Source: Rhodopseudomonas palustris JSC-3b (GTDB taxonomy: Bacteria; Pseudomonadota; Alphaproteobacteria; Rhizobiales; Xanthobacteraceae). From it: DNA of 64,000 nucleotides. Location of the stretch: positions 1,543,491 to 1,607,490 of the forward strand of contig KI632513.1 of NCBI GenBank assembly GCA_000504425.1. Reading direction: 5' to 3'. This document shows positions 9,333-18,545 of this stretch, piece after piece. Position numbers and translations under genes: made by a program. Within the stretch, counting starts at the first letter, position 1; each line of letters starts with the position of its first letter. The notes under the pieces were generated by a model. The model was not told the DNA's origin and made no database searches. It saw only the letters and a list, made by a program, of their open reading frames with translations.

Positions 9333-10250
9333 TCACATCTTGAGGCCGAGCCGCGCGGCGGCCTGTGCCACGTATTTCTGGGTCTGCTGGAACGCGCCTT
9401 CCAGCGCCTGCGCCTTTGACATGTCGGAAATCTCGGCAAAATGCGCGGCGATCGCGTCCGGGGTCCACTGGTCTTCCGGCAAATTGAGGCCTTCGCTTTC
9501 CAAAAGCTTGACCACCGCGAACGAGCCGGCGCCGGCGCCCATGATGGTGCGGGTCGGCGCGTCTTGGCTGAGCAGATACAGCACCGCAGGCGTGATCGCC
9601 TCCGGCTTCATCAGAGCCAGCGCCTGCGGCGGCAGCAGTTCTTCGGTCATGCGCGTTGCCGCGGTCGGCGAGATGGTATTGACTCGGATGTCGGTCTTGC
9701 GGCCTTCCGCGGCCAGCACATTCATCAGGCCGATCATGCCGGCTTTGGCCGCGCCGTAATTGGCCTGGCCGAAATTGCCATACATGCCCGAGGACGAGGT
9801 GGTGAGCACGATGCGGCCATAGTTGCGCTCGCGCATGCCGTCCCACACCGCCTTGCAGCAATAGAAGCTGCCGACCAGATGCACGTCGAGCACCTTGGCG
9901 AAATCGGCCAGCTCCATCTTGGCGAATGATTTGTCGCGCAAAATGCCGGCATTGGCGCACAGGATATCGACCGCGCCCCACTCAGCGGTGGCCTTGTCGA
10001 CCATCGCCTTGACCTGCTCGAAATTGGAGACGTCGGCGCCGTCGGCCATCGCAACGCCGCCGGCCTTGCGGATCTCCTCGACCACGGTTTCCGCCGCGGT
10101 CATCGAGCCGCCGGTGCCGTCACGCGCGCCGCCGAAATCATTGACCACCACCTTGGCGCCGCGCGCCGCCAGGCCCAGCGCATGGGCCCGGCCGAGCCCG
10201 TTGCCCGCGCCGGTGACAATGGCCACTCGTCCGTCAAATCTGATCGTCAT
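9333..10250 (-). CDS. Short-chain dehydrogenase/reductase, 3-hydroxyacyl-CoA dehydrogenase-like
   Basis: The 305-aa protein has the SDR cofactor motif (AIVTGAGNGLGRAHA), NAG (LCANAGIL), a Ser in TTSSSGMYG and the YGAAKAG active-site motif. The long form with a VVVNDFGGARDGTG segment resembles the dehydrogenase part of peroxisomal-type multifunctional enzyme 2, which oxidises 3-hydroxyacyl-CoA. It lies 18 bases after the MaoC hydratase gene on the same strand, so the two could perform consecutive hydration and oxidation steps. The substrate is inferred only. Confidence 0.82.
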   Translation of the reverse strand: MTIRFDGRVAIVTGAGNGLGRAHALGLAARGAKVVVNDFGGARDGTGGSMTAAETVVEEIRKAGGVAMADGADVSNFEQVKAMVDKATAEWGAVDILCANAGILRDKSFAKMELADFAKVLDVHLVGSFYCCKAVWDGMRERNYGRIVLTTSSSGMYGNFGQANYGAAKAGMIGLMNVLAAEGRKTDIRVNTISPTAATRMTEELLPPQALALMKPEAITPAVLYLLSQDAPTRTIMGAGAGSFAVVKLLESEGLNLPEDQWTPDAIAAHFAEISDMSKAQALEGAFQQTQKYVAQAAARLGLKM

Positions 10251-10268
10251 GTGTGTCGTCCTGCTGGT

Positions 10269-10751
10269 TCAAGCGGGGATGGCTTGCGGAGCCAGATAAA
10301 TCAGACCGAGCCAGTCGGCGACCAGCGCCGGCTTCGGCTCGCCTTCGATTTCGACGGTGATGGTGGAGCGCGTCAGCAGCTCGGTCGGCTTGCGCAGATT
10401 TGCTTCCGCGAGCGTGAAGCGGCCGCGCACCCGTGCGCCCGCGCGCACCGGCGACAGGAACCGCACTTTGTCAAAGCCGTAATTCACGCCCATCACGGTG
10501 CCGGCAATGGTCGGCATCGCTTCGTAAGAAAACACGCTGAGCAGCGACAGCGTCAGAAAGCCATGGGCGATGGTGCCGCCGAACGGCGTCTCGCGCTTGG
10601 CGCGCTCGGCGTCGACATGGATGAACTGGTGATCCTCGGTGGCATCGGCGAATACGTCGATGCGCTGCTGATCCACCACATGCCACGAAGATACGCCGAT
10701 CTCCTGGCCGACCAGGCCGAGATAGACGTCACGCTCCACCACCGCACTCAT
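10269..10751 (-). CDS. MaoC family dehydratase (hot-dog hydratase)
   Basis: The 160-aa product has the (R)-hydratase pattern: catalytic Asp and His in FADATEDHQFIHVD and the GTIAHGFLTLSLL motif. It is likely to hydrate a trans-2-enoyl-CoA. The ATG at 10751 begins the conserved domain; the frame is open further upstream, but that part is Arg/Cys-rich and not protein-like. It sits between the acyl-CoA synthetase and the SDR on the same strand, so a three-step acyl-CoA route is plausible. Confidence 0.87.
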   Translation of the reverse strand: MSAVVERDVYLGLVGQEIGVSSWHVVDQQRIDVFADATEDHQFIHVDAERAKRETPFGGTIAHGFLTLSLLSVFSYEAMPTIAGTVMGVNYGFDKVRFLSPVRAGARVRGRFTLAEANLRKPTELLTRSTITVEIEGEPKPALVADWLGLIYLAPQAIPA

Positions 10752-10845
10752 ATCGCCTCCACCGCAATCATTGTTATTGCGGCGCACATTCCACCGGACA
10801 CGGCTGCACGCCAAGCGATTTCTGCGTGTAGTTCCGCGGCCGGCT

Positions 10846-12570
10846 CTAGCGTGCCGTGCTGCGGGCGCTTTGCAGCTCGACAAACTCCTCCTCGCGGAAT
10901 TCGACGCCGCGCGCGGCATCGGCGTGGTTGTTGTCGTGCTCGAGCCGGCGCAGATGCACGCGGCGAATCTTGCCCGAAATGGTTTTCGGCAGCTCGGTGA
11001 CGAACTCGATACGCCGGATGCGCTTGAACGGCGACAGCCGCGCCTGCAAATGCTGATACACCGACAGCGCCAGCTCGCGGCTCGGCTCATGGCCCGAGGT
11101 CAGGATCACATAGGCCTTTGGGATCGCCAGCCGGATCGGGTCCGGCGTCGGCACCACCGCGGCCTCGGCGACCGCCTCATGCTCCAGCAGCACGCTTTCC
11201 AGCTCGAACGGGCTGATGCGGTAGTCCGACGATTTGAACACGTCGTCGGAGCGGCCGACGAAGGTGAGATAACCGTCGTCGTCGCAAAACACCACGTCGC
11301 CGCTGCGATAGACCTCGCCGTCGGTTCCGGACAGTTTGCCGCCCTCGCCCTGATAGCCCTGCATCAGACCGGCGGGCCGCGCGGCGCCGAGCAGCAGCGT
11401 CACCTCGCCTTCCTTGGCGGGCTGGCCATCGACGTCGGTGATCGCGATGCTGTAGCCCGGCAGCGGCCGGCCCATCGAGCCGATCTTGATCGGCTGGCCC
11501 GGCGAATTGCCGATCATCGCAGTTGTTTCGGTCTGGCCATAGCCGTCGCGGATTGTCAGCCCCCAGGCGGCGCGCACCTGATCGATCACTTCCGGATTGA
11601 GCGGCTCGCCGGCGCCGCACACTTCGCGCAGCGCGACCTTGTACTCGGCGAGCGGCTCCTGAATGAACAGCCGCCACACGGTCGGCGGCGCGCATAGCGT
11701 GGTGACGCCGCAGCGGGCCATGGTGGCGAGCAGGCTTTTCGCCTCAAAGCGCGGCTGATTGACCACGAACACCGTGGCGCCGGCATTCCAGGGCGCAAAG
11801 AAGCAGCTCCAGGCATGCTTGGCCCAGCCGGGCGACGAGATGTTGAGATGTACGTCGCCGGGCTGCAGCCCTAGCCAGAACATGGTCGACAGCGCGCCGA
11901 CCGGATAGCTGCGCTGGCTGTGCCGCACCAGCTTTGGCTTCGCGGTGGTGCCGGAGGTGAAGTACAGCAGCATCGGATCATCGGGCCGGGTCGGCCCATC
12001 CGGCACAAAGGTCTCGGGATAGTCCGCGGTCTGCTCGAACGGCGTCCAGCCGGGCGCGGCACCGCCACCGACCACGACGCGCGGCAACGAGCCATCGCCA
12101 AGGCCATCGAACTTCGCGACCTGATCCTGCGCCGCCACCACCAGCTTGGCGGCGCCGCGATCGAGCCGGTCGCGCAGTTCTTCCGGCGTGAGCAGCGTGG
12201 TCGCCGGGATCACGATCACGCCGAGCTTGATCGCCGCCAGCATGGTTTCCCACAAGGGCACCACATTGCCGAGCAGCAACAGCAGATGATCGCCGCGCTG
12301 CAGCCCCTGCGCGCGCAGGAAATTGGCGACTTGATTGGAGCGGCGCGACAGCTCCGCAAAACTGTGCTTCGTTTCGTTGCCGGTCGCGGCCTCGACGATC
12401 CACAGCGCGGTGCAGTCGCGGCTATCAGGATGGCTCGCCAGTTCGGCGTCGAACCAGTCAAGCGCCCAGTTGAAATCGATCGGGTCCGGCCAACGGAATT
12501 CGGCGACAGCCTTGGCGTAGTCAGTGCGATGTTCGAGCAGAAAGGCGCGGGCTTGCTGGAATGTGGTCAT
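10846..12570 (-). CDS. AMP-forming acyl-CoA synthetase
   Basis: This 574-aa ANL-superfamily enzyme activates a carboxylic acid to acyl-AMP, then acyl-CoA. Motifs in order: phosphate loop YFTSGTTAKPK (Ala where Gly is commoner), DGYGQTETT, GEVYRSGDV, VGRSDDVFKSSDYRISPFELE and the C-terminal catalytic-Lys motif LPKTISGKIRR. Overall it resembles medium- or branched-short-chain acyl-CoA synthetases. Its position just downstream of the valine genes makes isobutyrate or a similar acid a fair guess. Start: ATG with GGAGGCGAACGC immediately upstream; the frame extends into repeat DNA but that part is not coding. Confidence 0.85.
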   Translation of the reverse strand: MTTFQQARAFLLEHRTDYAKAVAEFRWPDPIDFNWALDWFDAELASHPDSRDCTALWIVEAATGNETKHSFAELSRRSNQVANFLRAQGLQRGDHLLLLLGNVVPLWETMLAAIKLGVIVIPATTLLTPEELRDRLDRGAAKLVVAAQDQVAKFDGLGDGSLPRVVVGGGAAPGWTPFEQTADYPETFVPDGPTRPDDPMLLYFTSGTTAKPKLVRHSQRSYPVGALSTMFWLGLQPGDVHLNISSPGWAKHAWSCFFAPWNAGATVFVVNQPRFEAKSLLATMARCGVTTLCAPPTVWRLFIQEPLAEYKVALREVCGAGEPLNPEVIDQVRAAWGLTIRDGYGQTETTAMIGNSPGQPIKIGSMGRPLPGYSIAITDVDGQPAKEGEVTLLLGAARPAGLMQGYQGEGGKLSGTDGEVYRSGDVVFCDDDGYLTFVGRSDDVFKSSDYRISPFELESVLLEHEAVAEAAVVPTPDPIRLAIPKAYVILTSGHEPSRELALSVYQHLQARLSPFKRIRRIEFVTELPKTISGKIRRVHLRRLEHDNNHADAARGVEFREEEFVELQSARSTAR

Positions 12571-12619
12571 GCGTTCGCCTCCACGATTCGACGTGATGTC
12601 TGAGTGAACTCTCCGCGTA

Positions 12620-12722
12620 TTTGCACTCATCCCGTCATTGCGAGCGAAGCGAAGCAATCCAGCCTGGTGCACCGAGCACCTCGACTGCTTCGTCGCTTCG
12701 CTCCGCGCAATGACGAAGACGA
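12620..12722. repeat. Intergenic palindromic repeat (cgtcattgcgag family)
   Basis: This reads cccgtcattgcgagcgaagc then gaagcaatccag, a spacer, and an inverted arm ending cgcgcaatgacgaag. It is the same family as the elements at 1-110 and 20.10-20.20 kb and separates the acyl-CoA synthetase from mmsB. Confidence 0.6.
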
Positions 12723-13610
12723 TTACTTGGCCGCGCGCTCGCGCAGGAAATTGATGATGCCGGAGAAGTCCGCACCACCATGGCCGGCCTGTTCGAACTC
12801 GGCATAGAGTTCGGCGGCATGGGCGCCGAGCGGCGTCACCGCGCCGCTGCTATGCGCCGCGTCCTGCGACAATTTCAGGTCCTTGAGCATCAACGATGCG
12901 GCAAAGCCCGGCTTGTAGCTGTTGTTGGCCGGCGAAGTCGGCACCGGCCCCGGCACCGGGCAATAGCTGGTCAGCGACCAGCACTGCCCCGACGAGGTCG
13001 AGGCGACGTCGAACAGCGCCTGATGCGAAAGCCCAAGCTTTTCGGCGAGCGTAAAAGCTTCGCTGACGCCGATCATCGAAATGCCGAGCAGCATGTTGTT
13101 GCAGATTTTCGCGGCCTGGCCTGCGCCGGCAGCGCCGCAATGCACGATCTTCTTGCCCATCTTGTCGAGCACCGGCTTGGCGGCCTCGAACGCCGCGGCC
13201 TCGCCGCCGGCCATGAAGGTCAGCGTCGCGCCCTTGGCGCCGCCCGTGCCGCCCGACACCGGCGCATCGACCGAATGCACGCCGTGCTGCTGCGCAAGCT
13301 GATGCGCGGCGACCGCGCTGGCAACGTCGATGGTCGAGCAGTCGATCAGCAGCGCGCCCTTGGCGATGTGGGGCAGCACTTCGGTCCACACCGCCAGCAC
13401 ATGCTTGCCGGCCGGCAGCATGGTGACGATCACCTCGGCGCCGCTGACCGCCTCGACCGCGCTGGCGGCAATGGTGACGCCGTCGGCCTTGGCCGCCTCG
13501 CGCGAAGCTTCGACCAGATCGAAGCCGCGCACCTGATGGCCAGCCTTCACCAGATTGGCGGCCATCGGCCCGCCCATATTGCCGAGACCGATGAATGCGA
13601 TGTTGGTCAT
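12723..13610 (-). CDS. mmsB: 3-hydroxyisobutyrate dehydrogenase
   Basis: The 295-aa enzyme oxidises 3-hydroxyisobutyrate to methylmalonate semialdehyde with NAD in valine breakdown. The N-terminal dinucleotide motif is IAFIGLGNMGGPMAANL. The substrate-binding motif is DAPVSGGTGGAKGATLTFMAGG, and the catalytic Lys motif is GAAGAGQAAKICNNMLLG. The length fits the family. It lies in a minus-strand block with mmsA, the hydrolase and the acyl-CoA dehydrogenase. Confidence 0.92.
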   Translation of the reverse strand: MTNIAFIGLGNMGGPMAANLVKAGHQVRGFDLVEASREAAKADGVTIAASAVEAVSGAEVIVTMLPAGKHVLAVWTEVLPHIAKGALLIDCSTIDVASAVAAHQLAQQHGVHSVDAPVSGGTGGAKGATLTFMAGGEAAAFEAAKPVLDKMGKKIVHCGAAGAGQAAKICNNMLLGISMIGVSEAFTLAEKLGLSHQALFDVASTSSGQCWSLTSYCPVPGPVPTSPANNSYKPGFAASLMLKDLKLSQDAAHSSGAVTPLGAHAAELYAEFEQAGHGGADFSGIINFLRERAAK

Positions 13611-13644
13611 TTCCTGCCCTCGTCTGTTCTGCTTTGCGCGTTGG

Positions 13645-14730
13645 TTAGGTCGGGAATGTCAGCTCGTTGGCTCCCCGATGGGCGAAGTAGCGCCCGACAA
13701 TTTCGTCATCGACATCTTCGATCCGCGCCGGCTGCCATTTCGGCTGCCGATCCTTGTCGATCACCGCGGCGCGCACGCCCTCGATGAATTCGGCACTGGC
13801 GAACACTTCAAGCGCGGCGCGATATTCGTGGATCAGGCACGCTTCCAGCGACGGCGCCTGCCGCGCCTGCCGCAGCAGCCGCAGCGTCACCTTGAGACTG
13901 GTCGGCGATTTGCTGCGCAGCGCTTTCAGCGCGCCTTGCGCAAATTCCGATCCGTCGACCTCGAGCGCCGCGGCAATCGCTTCGATGCTGTCATGCGCGA
14001 ACAGCCGATCGATCGCCTCGCGGTGGCGCTGCGCGGTGCCGGGCTCGGTCGTGACCGCAAAGCGGCCGATGATGTCACGCACCTGCTGCGCCGAGGCGTT
14101 CGCCGGCGCCGCGGTCAAGGCAGCGCGCAGCTCCGGCCAATTCGCGGCCGGCACCAGCGCGTCGGCAAAGCCGGCATAGATCGCGTCACTGCCATTCATG
14201 ATTTCGCCGGTCAGGCCGAAATAGGTGCCGACCTCGCCCGGCGCGCGCGACAACAGCCAGGTGCCGCCGACATCGGGAAAGAAGCCGATGCCGACTTCCG
14301 GCATCGCGATCTTGGTGCGATCGGTGACGATGCGGTGGCTGCCATGGGCCGACAGCCCGACGCCGCCGCCCATCACCAAGCCGTCCATGAACGCAACATA
14401 GGGCTTTGGGTATTTGGCGATGGCGGCGTTGACGATGTACTCCTCGCGCCAGAACACCGGACCGAGATCGCCGCCTTGGCGCGCGCTGTGATAGAGCCCG
14501 ACAATGTCGCCGCCCGCGCACAGCCCGCGCTCGCCGGCGCCTTCGATCAGCACCAAAGCCACCTCAGGATCAGCGGCGAATGACGCCATCGCGCCCTCGA
14601 TCACGCGGGTCATCTCCAGCGTCAGCGCGTTGATCGCCTTGGGCCGGTTCAGCCGCAGCACGCCGGCCGCGCCCTCGCGCCGCGCGATCAGATCGCCCTC
14701 GGCCTGATCCACAGTGATGGTCTCGCTCAT
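13645..14730 (-). CDS. 3-hydroxyisobutyryl-CoA hydrolase (crotonase fold)
   Basis: The 361-aa protein has crotonase-fold motifs (LNRPKAINALTLEM, oxyanion-hole GLCAGGDI, GGGVGLSAHGSHRI) and the hydrolase-specific IAMPEVGIGFFPDVGGTW segment with the Glu and Asp expected of HIBCH. It splits 3-hydroxyisobutyryl-CoA to the free acid, which the neighbouring mmsB product then oxidises. Its ATG overlaps the stop of the acyl-CoA dehydrogenase by four bases (translational coupling). An annotation as enoyl-CoA hydratase would be the main alternative. Confidence 0.87.
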   Translation of the reverse strand: MSETITVDQAEGDLIARREGAAGVLRLNRPKAINALTLEMTRVIEGAMASFAADPEVALVLIEGAGERGLCAGGDIVGLYHSARQGGDLGPVFWREEYIVNAAIAKYPKPYVAFMDGLVMGGGVGLSAHGSHRIVTDRTKIAMPEVGIGFFPDVGGTWLLSRAPGEVGTYFGLTGEIMNGSDAIYAGFADALVPAANWPELRAALTAAPANASAQQVRDIIGRFAVTTEPGTAQRHREAIDRLFAHDSIEAIAAALEVDGSEFAQGALKALRSKSPTSLKVTLRLLRQARQAPSLEACLIHEYRAALEVFASAEFIEGVRAAVIDKDRQPKWQPARIEDVDDEIVGRYFAHRGANELTFPT

Positions 14731-15872
14731 CGTGCGCCCTCAATCAATTTCCGCGCCACGATCAGACGCATGATTTCATTGGTGCCTTCGAGAATCTGGT
14801 GCACGCGCAGATCGCGCACGATCTTCTCGATGCCGTATTCGCTGAGATAGCCGTAGCCGCCGTGCAATTGCAGCGCCTCATTGGCGACGTTGAACCCGAC
14901 ATCGGTACCAAAGCGCTTGGCCATCGCGCACAGCGTCGAGGCGTCATGGTCCTTGCGGTCGAGCGCCGCGGCCGCGCGCCACAGAAAGGTGCGCGCCGCT
15001 TCCAGTTCGGTCGCCATGTCGGCGAGCCGGAATTGCAGCGCCTGGAACTCGTCGAGCCGCTTGCCGAACGCCTTGCGCTCGCGCATGTAGTTCAGCGTCT
15101 TGTCGAGCGCCGCCTGCGCGCCGCCGAGCGAGCACGCCGCGATGTTGAGCCGGCCGCCATCGAGCCCGGCCATCGCGATCTTGAAGCCGATGCCCTCATC
15201 GCCGAGCCGGTTCTCGACCGGCACCCGGACATTTTCAAAAATCACCGAGCGGGTCGGCTGCGCGTTCCAGCCCATCTTGCGCTCATTGGCGCCGAACGAC
15301 AGACCGGGGGTGTCGCGCTCCACCACCAGCGTCGAGATGCCCGAGGCGCCCTCGCTGCCGGTGCGCGCCATCACGACATAGAGGTCGTTGCTGCCGGCGC
15401 CGGAAATGAACTGCTTTTGGCCGTTGAGCACATAGTAGTCGCCGTCGCACACCGCGCGGGTGCGCAGCGCCGCGGCATCCGAGCCCGAGCCCGGCTCGGT
15501 GAGGCAATAGCTCGCCACCCACTCCATGGTGCACAGCTTGGGCAGCCATTTCTGGCGCTGGGCGTCGTCGCCGTAGCGATCGATCATCCACGCCGCCATG
15601 TTGTGGATCGAGATGAACGCCGACACCGCCGGGCAGCCGGTGGCCAGCGCCTCGAAGATCAGCGCGGCGTCAAACCGCGTCATGGCGCTGCCGCCGACAT
15701 CGTCGTTGATATAGATGCCGCCGATGCCGAGCGCCGCCGCTTCCCGGATCACGTCGAGCGGCAGATGCTTCTCTTCGTCCCACGCGAGCGCGTGCGGGGC
15801 GATCTTCTCCGCGGCGAAGTCGCGCGCCATATCTCGTATGGCGCGCTGATCGTCATTGAGCGTGAACTGCAT
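14727..15872 (-). CDS. Acyl-CoA dehydrogenase, probably isobutyryl-CoA dehydrogenase
   Basis: The 381-aa FAD enzyme opens with FTLNDDQRAIRDMARDFA. It has CLTEPGSGSDAA, the FAD/substrate motif, and ends with a QLHGGYGYLSEYGIEKIVRDLRVHQILEGTNEIMR-type segment containing the catalytic Glu region. It would convert isobutyryl-CoA to methacrylyl-CoA and pass electrons to ETF. The substrate is inferred from location between mmsA and the 3-hydroxyisobutyryl-CoA hydrolase. The coding end overlaps the next gene's start. Confidence 0.88.
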   Translation of the reverse strand: MQFTLNDDQRAIRDMARDFAAEKIAPHALAWDEEKHLPLDVIREAAALGIGGIYINDDVGGSAMTRFDAALIFEALATGCPAVSAFISIHNMAAWMIDRYGDDAQRQKWLPKLCTMEWVASYCLTEPGSGSDAAALRTRAVCDGDYYVLNGQKQFISGAGSNDLYVVMARTGSEGASGISTLVVERDTPGLSFGANERKMGWNAQPTRSVIFENVRVPVENRLGDEGIGFKIAMAGLDGGRLNIAACSLGGAQAALDKTLNYMRERKAFGKRLDEFQALQFRLADMATELEAARTFLWRAAAALDRKDHDASTLCAMAKRFGTDVGFNVANEALQLHGGYGYLSEYGIEKIVRDLRVHQILEGTNEIMRLIVARKLIEGAR

Positions 15873-15883
15873 CGCGTCCGCGC

Positions 15884-17380
15884 TTACTTCATGGTCGGGA
15901 TGACGAACTCGGCGCCCTCCTTGACACCCGAAGGCCAGCGCGAGGTCACGGTCTTGGTCTTGGTGTAGAACCGCACCGAGTCCGGGCCGTGCTGGTTGAG
16001 GTCGCCGAAGCCCGAACGCTTCCAGCCGCCAAAGGTGTAGTACGCGATCGGAACCGGGATCGGCACGTTGATGCCGACCATGCCGACATTGACCTTGGCC
16101 GCGAAGTCGCGCGCCGCGTCGCCGTCGCGGGTGAAGATCGCAACGCCGTTACCGTAATCGTGCTCGGACGGCAGCGACAGCGCCTCGGCATAATCATGGG
16201 CGCGCACCACGCTCAGCACCGGCCCAAAGATCTCTTCCTTATAGATACGCATATCGCGGGTGACGTTGTCGAACAGACAGCCGCCCATGTAGAAGCCGTT
16301 TTCATAGCCCTGCAGCTTGAAATTGCGGCCGTCGACCGCCAGCGTCGCGCCTTCCTTGACGCCGATCTCGACGTAGTTCTTGACCCGCTCCAGCGCTTCG
16401 CGCGTCACCAGCGGACCGAAATCCGCGGACGGATCGGTCGAGGGGCCGATCTTCAGCTTCTCGACGCGCGGGATCAGCTTCTCCATCAGCGCATCGGCGG
16501 TGGCCTTGCCGACCGGCACCGCCACCGAGATCGCCATGCAGCGCTCGCCGGCCGAACCAAAACCGGCGCCGATCAGCGCATCGACGGTCTGGTCCATGTC
16601 GGCGTCCGGCATGATGATGGCGTGGTTCTTGGCCCCGCCAAAGCACTGCGCGCGCTTGCCGGTGGCCGCGGCGCGCTCATAGATGTACTGCGCGATCGGC
16701 GAGGAACCGACGAAGCCGACGGCGCGGATATCCGGATCGTCCAGGATCGCGTCGACCGCTTCCTTGTCGCCATTGACGACGTTGAGCACGCCGGCCGGCA
16801 GACCGGCTTCGATCAGCAGTGCCGCGAGCGCCATCGGCACCCCGGGGTCGCGCTCCGACGGCTTCAAGATGAAGGCATTGCCGCAGGCCAGCGCCGGGGC
16901 AAACTTCCACATCGGGATCATCGCCGGGAAATTGAACGGGGTGATGCCGGCGACCACGCCGAGCGGCTGGCGCATCGAATAGATGTCGATGCCGGGGCCG
17001 GCGCCCTCGGTGTATTCACCCTTCATCAGGTGCGGAATTCCGCAAGCGAATTCAACGACTTCAAGACCGCGCTGGATGTCGCCCTTGGCGTCGGGAATGG
17101 TCTTGCCATGCTCGCGCGCCAGAAGCTCAGCGAGCTTGTCATAGTCGCGCTGCACCAGTTCCAGGAACTTCATCAGCACGCGGGCGCGGCGCTGCGGGTT
17201 GGTGGCTGCCCAATCACGCTGGGCTTCGCGGGCGTTCTCGACGGCGGCACGCAGCTCGGCCTTGGTTGCCAGCGCGACCTTGGCCTGGACCTCGCCGGTC
17301 ATCGGTTCGAACACGTCGGCGAACCGTCCTGACGTTCCAGCCACTTCACGGCCAGCAATAAAATGCCCAATCGAGCGCAT
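15884..17380 (-). CDS. mmsA: CoA-acylating methylmalonate-semialdehyde dehydrogenase
   Basis: The 498-aa enzyme converts methylmalonate semialdehyde, NAD and CoA to propionyl-CoA. Visible motifs are GITPFNFPAMIPMWKFAPAL, LKPSERDPGVPM, VGSSPIAQYIYERA, the catalytic Cys region GAGFGSAGERCMAI and NPIPVPIAYYTFGGWK-like residues near the end. The ATG at 17380 is preceded by CGGAGGAAACG; the open frame upstream of it is not conserved. It is the first gene of the valine block, so the promoter should lie in 17381-17525. Confidence 0.92.
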   Translation of the reverse strand: MRSIGHFIAGREVAGTSGRFADVFEPMTGEVQAKVALATKAELRAAVENAREAQRDWAATNPQRRARVLMKFLELVQRDYDKLAELLAREHGKTIPDAKGDIQRGLEVVEFACGIPHLMKGEYTEGAGPGIDIYSMRQPLGVVAGITPFNFPAMIPMWKFAPALACGNAFILKPSERDPGVPMALAALLIEAGLPAGVLNVVNGDKEAVDAILDDPDIRAVGFVGSSPIAQYIYERAAATGKRAQCFGGAKNHAIIMPDADMDQTVDALIGAGFGSAGERCMAISVAVPVGKATADALMEKLIPRVEKLKIGPSTDPSADFGPLVTREALERVKNYVEIGVKEGATLAVDGRNFKLQGYENGFYMGGCLFDNVTRDMRIYKEEIFGPVLSVVRAHDYAEALSLPSEHDYGNGVAIFTRDGDAARDFAAKVNVGMVGINVPIPVPIAYYTFGGWKRSGFGDLNQHGPDSVRFYTKTKTVTSRWPSGVKEGAEFVIPTMK

Positions 17381-17525
17381 GCGTTTCCTCCGGGTAAGCT
17401 TAGATTTGCAGAGTCTTTGAACAGGCTTTGGCGCGTTTGGGAAGAGGCCCCGCACGCAATCCTGTTAGCAGCTTATCGCCGCCTTTCAGGGGCGGCAAAC
17501 CGCCAAACGTTGAATAGGCGGCTGG

Positions 17526-18377
17526 TCAACGTTGTTGACTGGAGATCGCCCCATTGCTGCCGCGGCGCGGGGCGCGCGCTTTGCCGGCCAATGACTTACT
17601 GGCAGCTGCTTTGCTGGCGGCCACCTTGCCGGCGGTCGCCTTGCTGGCAATCGTCTTGCTGGCAATCGTCTTGCTGGCGGCAGCCCGGCGGACCACCGGC
17701 TTTTTGCCCTGGACCGCGGGCCGCGCGGCTCCGGCCTCGGTCTTGGCGACGGAGCCCGCCCGGGAACCACGAACCGTCACCGCACCGCCGCGACGCGGCG
17801 GCGCCGGCACCACCGGCAACGCGGCGCGCCCAGCGGCCAGAATCTCGTCCGACAATTCGCCCGCGCCGGTGACGCGCGCCAGCAACAAGGTGCCCACCAT
17901 CGAAGCCAGCATCGCGGACGCCTGCTGCCGCGCCTGCTTGGCCGGCACGCCTTCCATCTGCTCCGCCAGCATCTCGATCATGGCCGTCACCTTGGCGGCA
18001 AAAGCCCGGCGCGTCCTGGCGGTTTCGCGCGCGATCTCCGCACCGACCGCCAGCACCGCACAGCCGCGCCCCGGATCGTCGCGGTGCTGCTTGCTGAGAT
18101 AGGCATCGGCGATCGCCGCCAGCCGCTGCGACGGGGTCAGATCATCGGTCAGCTCGCGCCAGCTCGCCATCGAGCGGTCCATCGCGTAGGTGACGGCTTC
18201 CACCATCAACGCTTCGCGCGATTCAAAATGCGAGTAGAAGCCGCCATGGGTCAGCCCGGCGTCTTTCATCAGCTCGGCGACGCCGACGCCGTGAATGCCC
18301 TTTTCGCGCAGGCGCATCGACGCCTTGCGGACAATGCGATCGTGGGTGGCGTTCTTATGTTCTTTTGAGTACCGCAT
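17526..18377 (-). CDS. TetR/AcrR regulator with a Lys/Ala-rich histone-like tail
   Basis: The 283-aa protein has an N-terminal TetR DNA-binding domain (RIVRKASMRLREKGIHGVGVAELMKDAGLTHGGFYSHFESREAL) and an all-helical ligand domain to about residue 200. Residues about 205-283 are a basic, Ala/Lys-rich low-complexity tail with pentapeptide near-repeats (ASKTI, ASKTI, ASKAT, AGKVA, ASKAA, ASKSL) ending in RAPRRGS. That tail resembles histone-H1-like or phasin-like C-termini and could bind DNA nonspecifically. TetR proteins usually stop near 200 aa. The gene is divergent from an MFS transporter. Confidence 0.85.
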   Translation of the reverse strand: MRYSKEHKNATHDRIVRKASMRLREKGIHGVGVAELMKDAGLTHGGFYSHFESREALMVEAVTYAMDRSMASWRELTDDLTPSQRLAAIADAYLSKQHRDDPGRGCAVLAVGAEIARETARTRRAFAAKVTAMIEMLAEQMEGVPAKQARQQASAMLASMVGTLLLARVTGAGELSDEILAAGRAALPVVPAPPRRGGAVTVRGSRAGSVAKTEAGAARPAVQGKKPVVRRAAASKTIASKTIASKATAGKVAASKAAASKSLAGKARAPRRGSNGAISSQQR

Positions 18378-18403
18378 CGGCGCTACATTCCGTTAGAGAA
18401 CGA

Positions 18404-18417
18404 TGATTCCTATCATG
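18404..18417. promoter_or_regulatory. Candidate TetR operator, regulator side
   Basis: Perfect inverted repeat ATGAT-TCCT-ATCAT, 26 bases upstream of the TetR gene start. An identical arrangement of half-sites (ATGAT-GCCG-ATCAT) lies upstream of the MFS gene. Two copies of one palindrome next to a regulator and its divergent neighbour suggest autoregulation and control of the transporter. Confidence 0.55.
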
Positions 18418-18545
18418 GACTCGGAACAAAACCGCCATCGTCATTTTGCCGCAGTATCAATAAGTGACAGGTGAGCAGGGCAATCGTCCTCGCCTGATCT
18501 GAGAGCTGATCGGCGCCCTCGCTGCTGATACGCCCTCCCCGCCAG

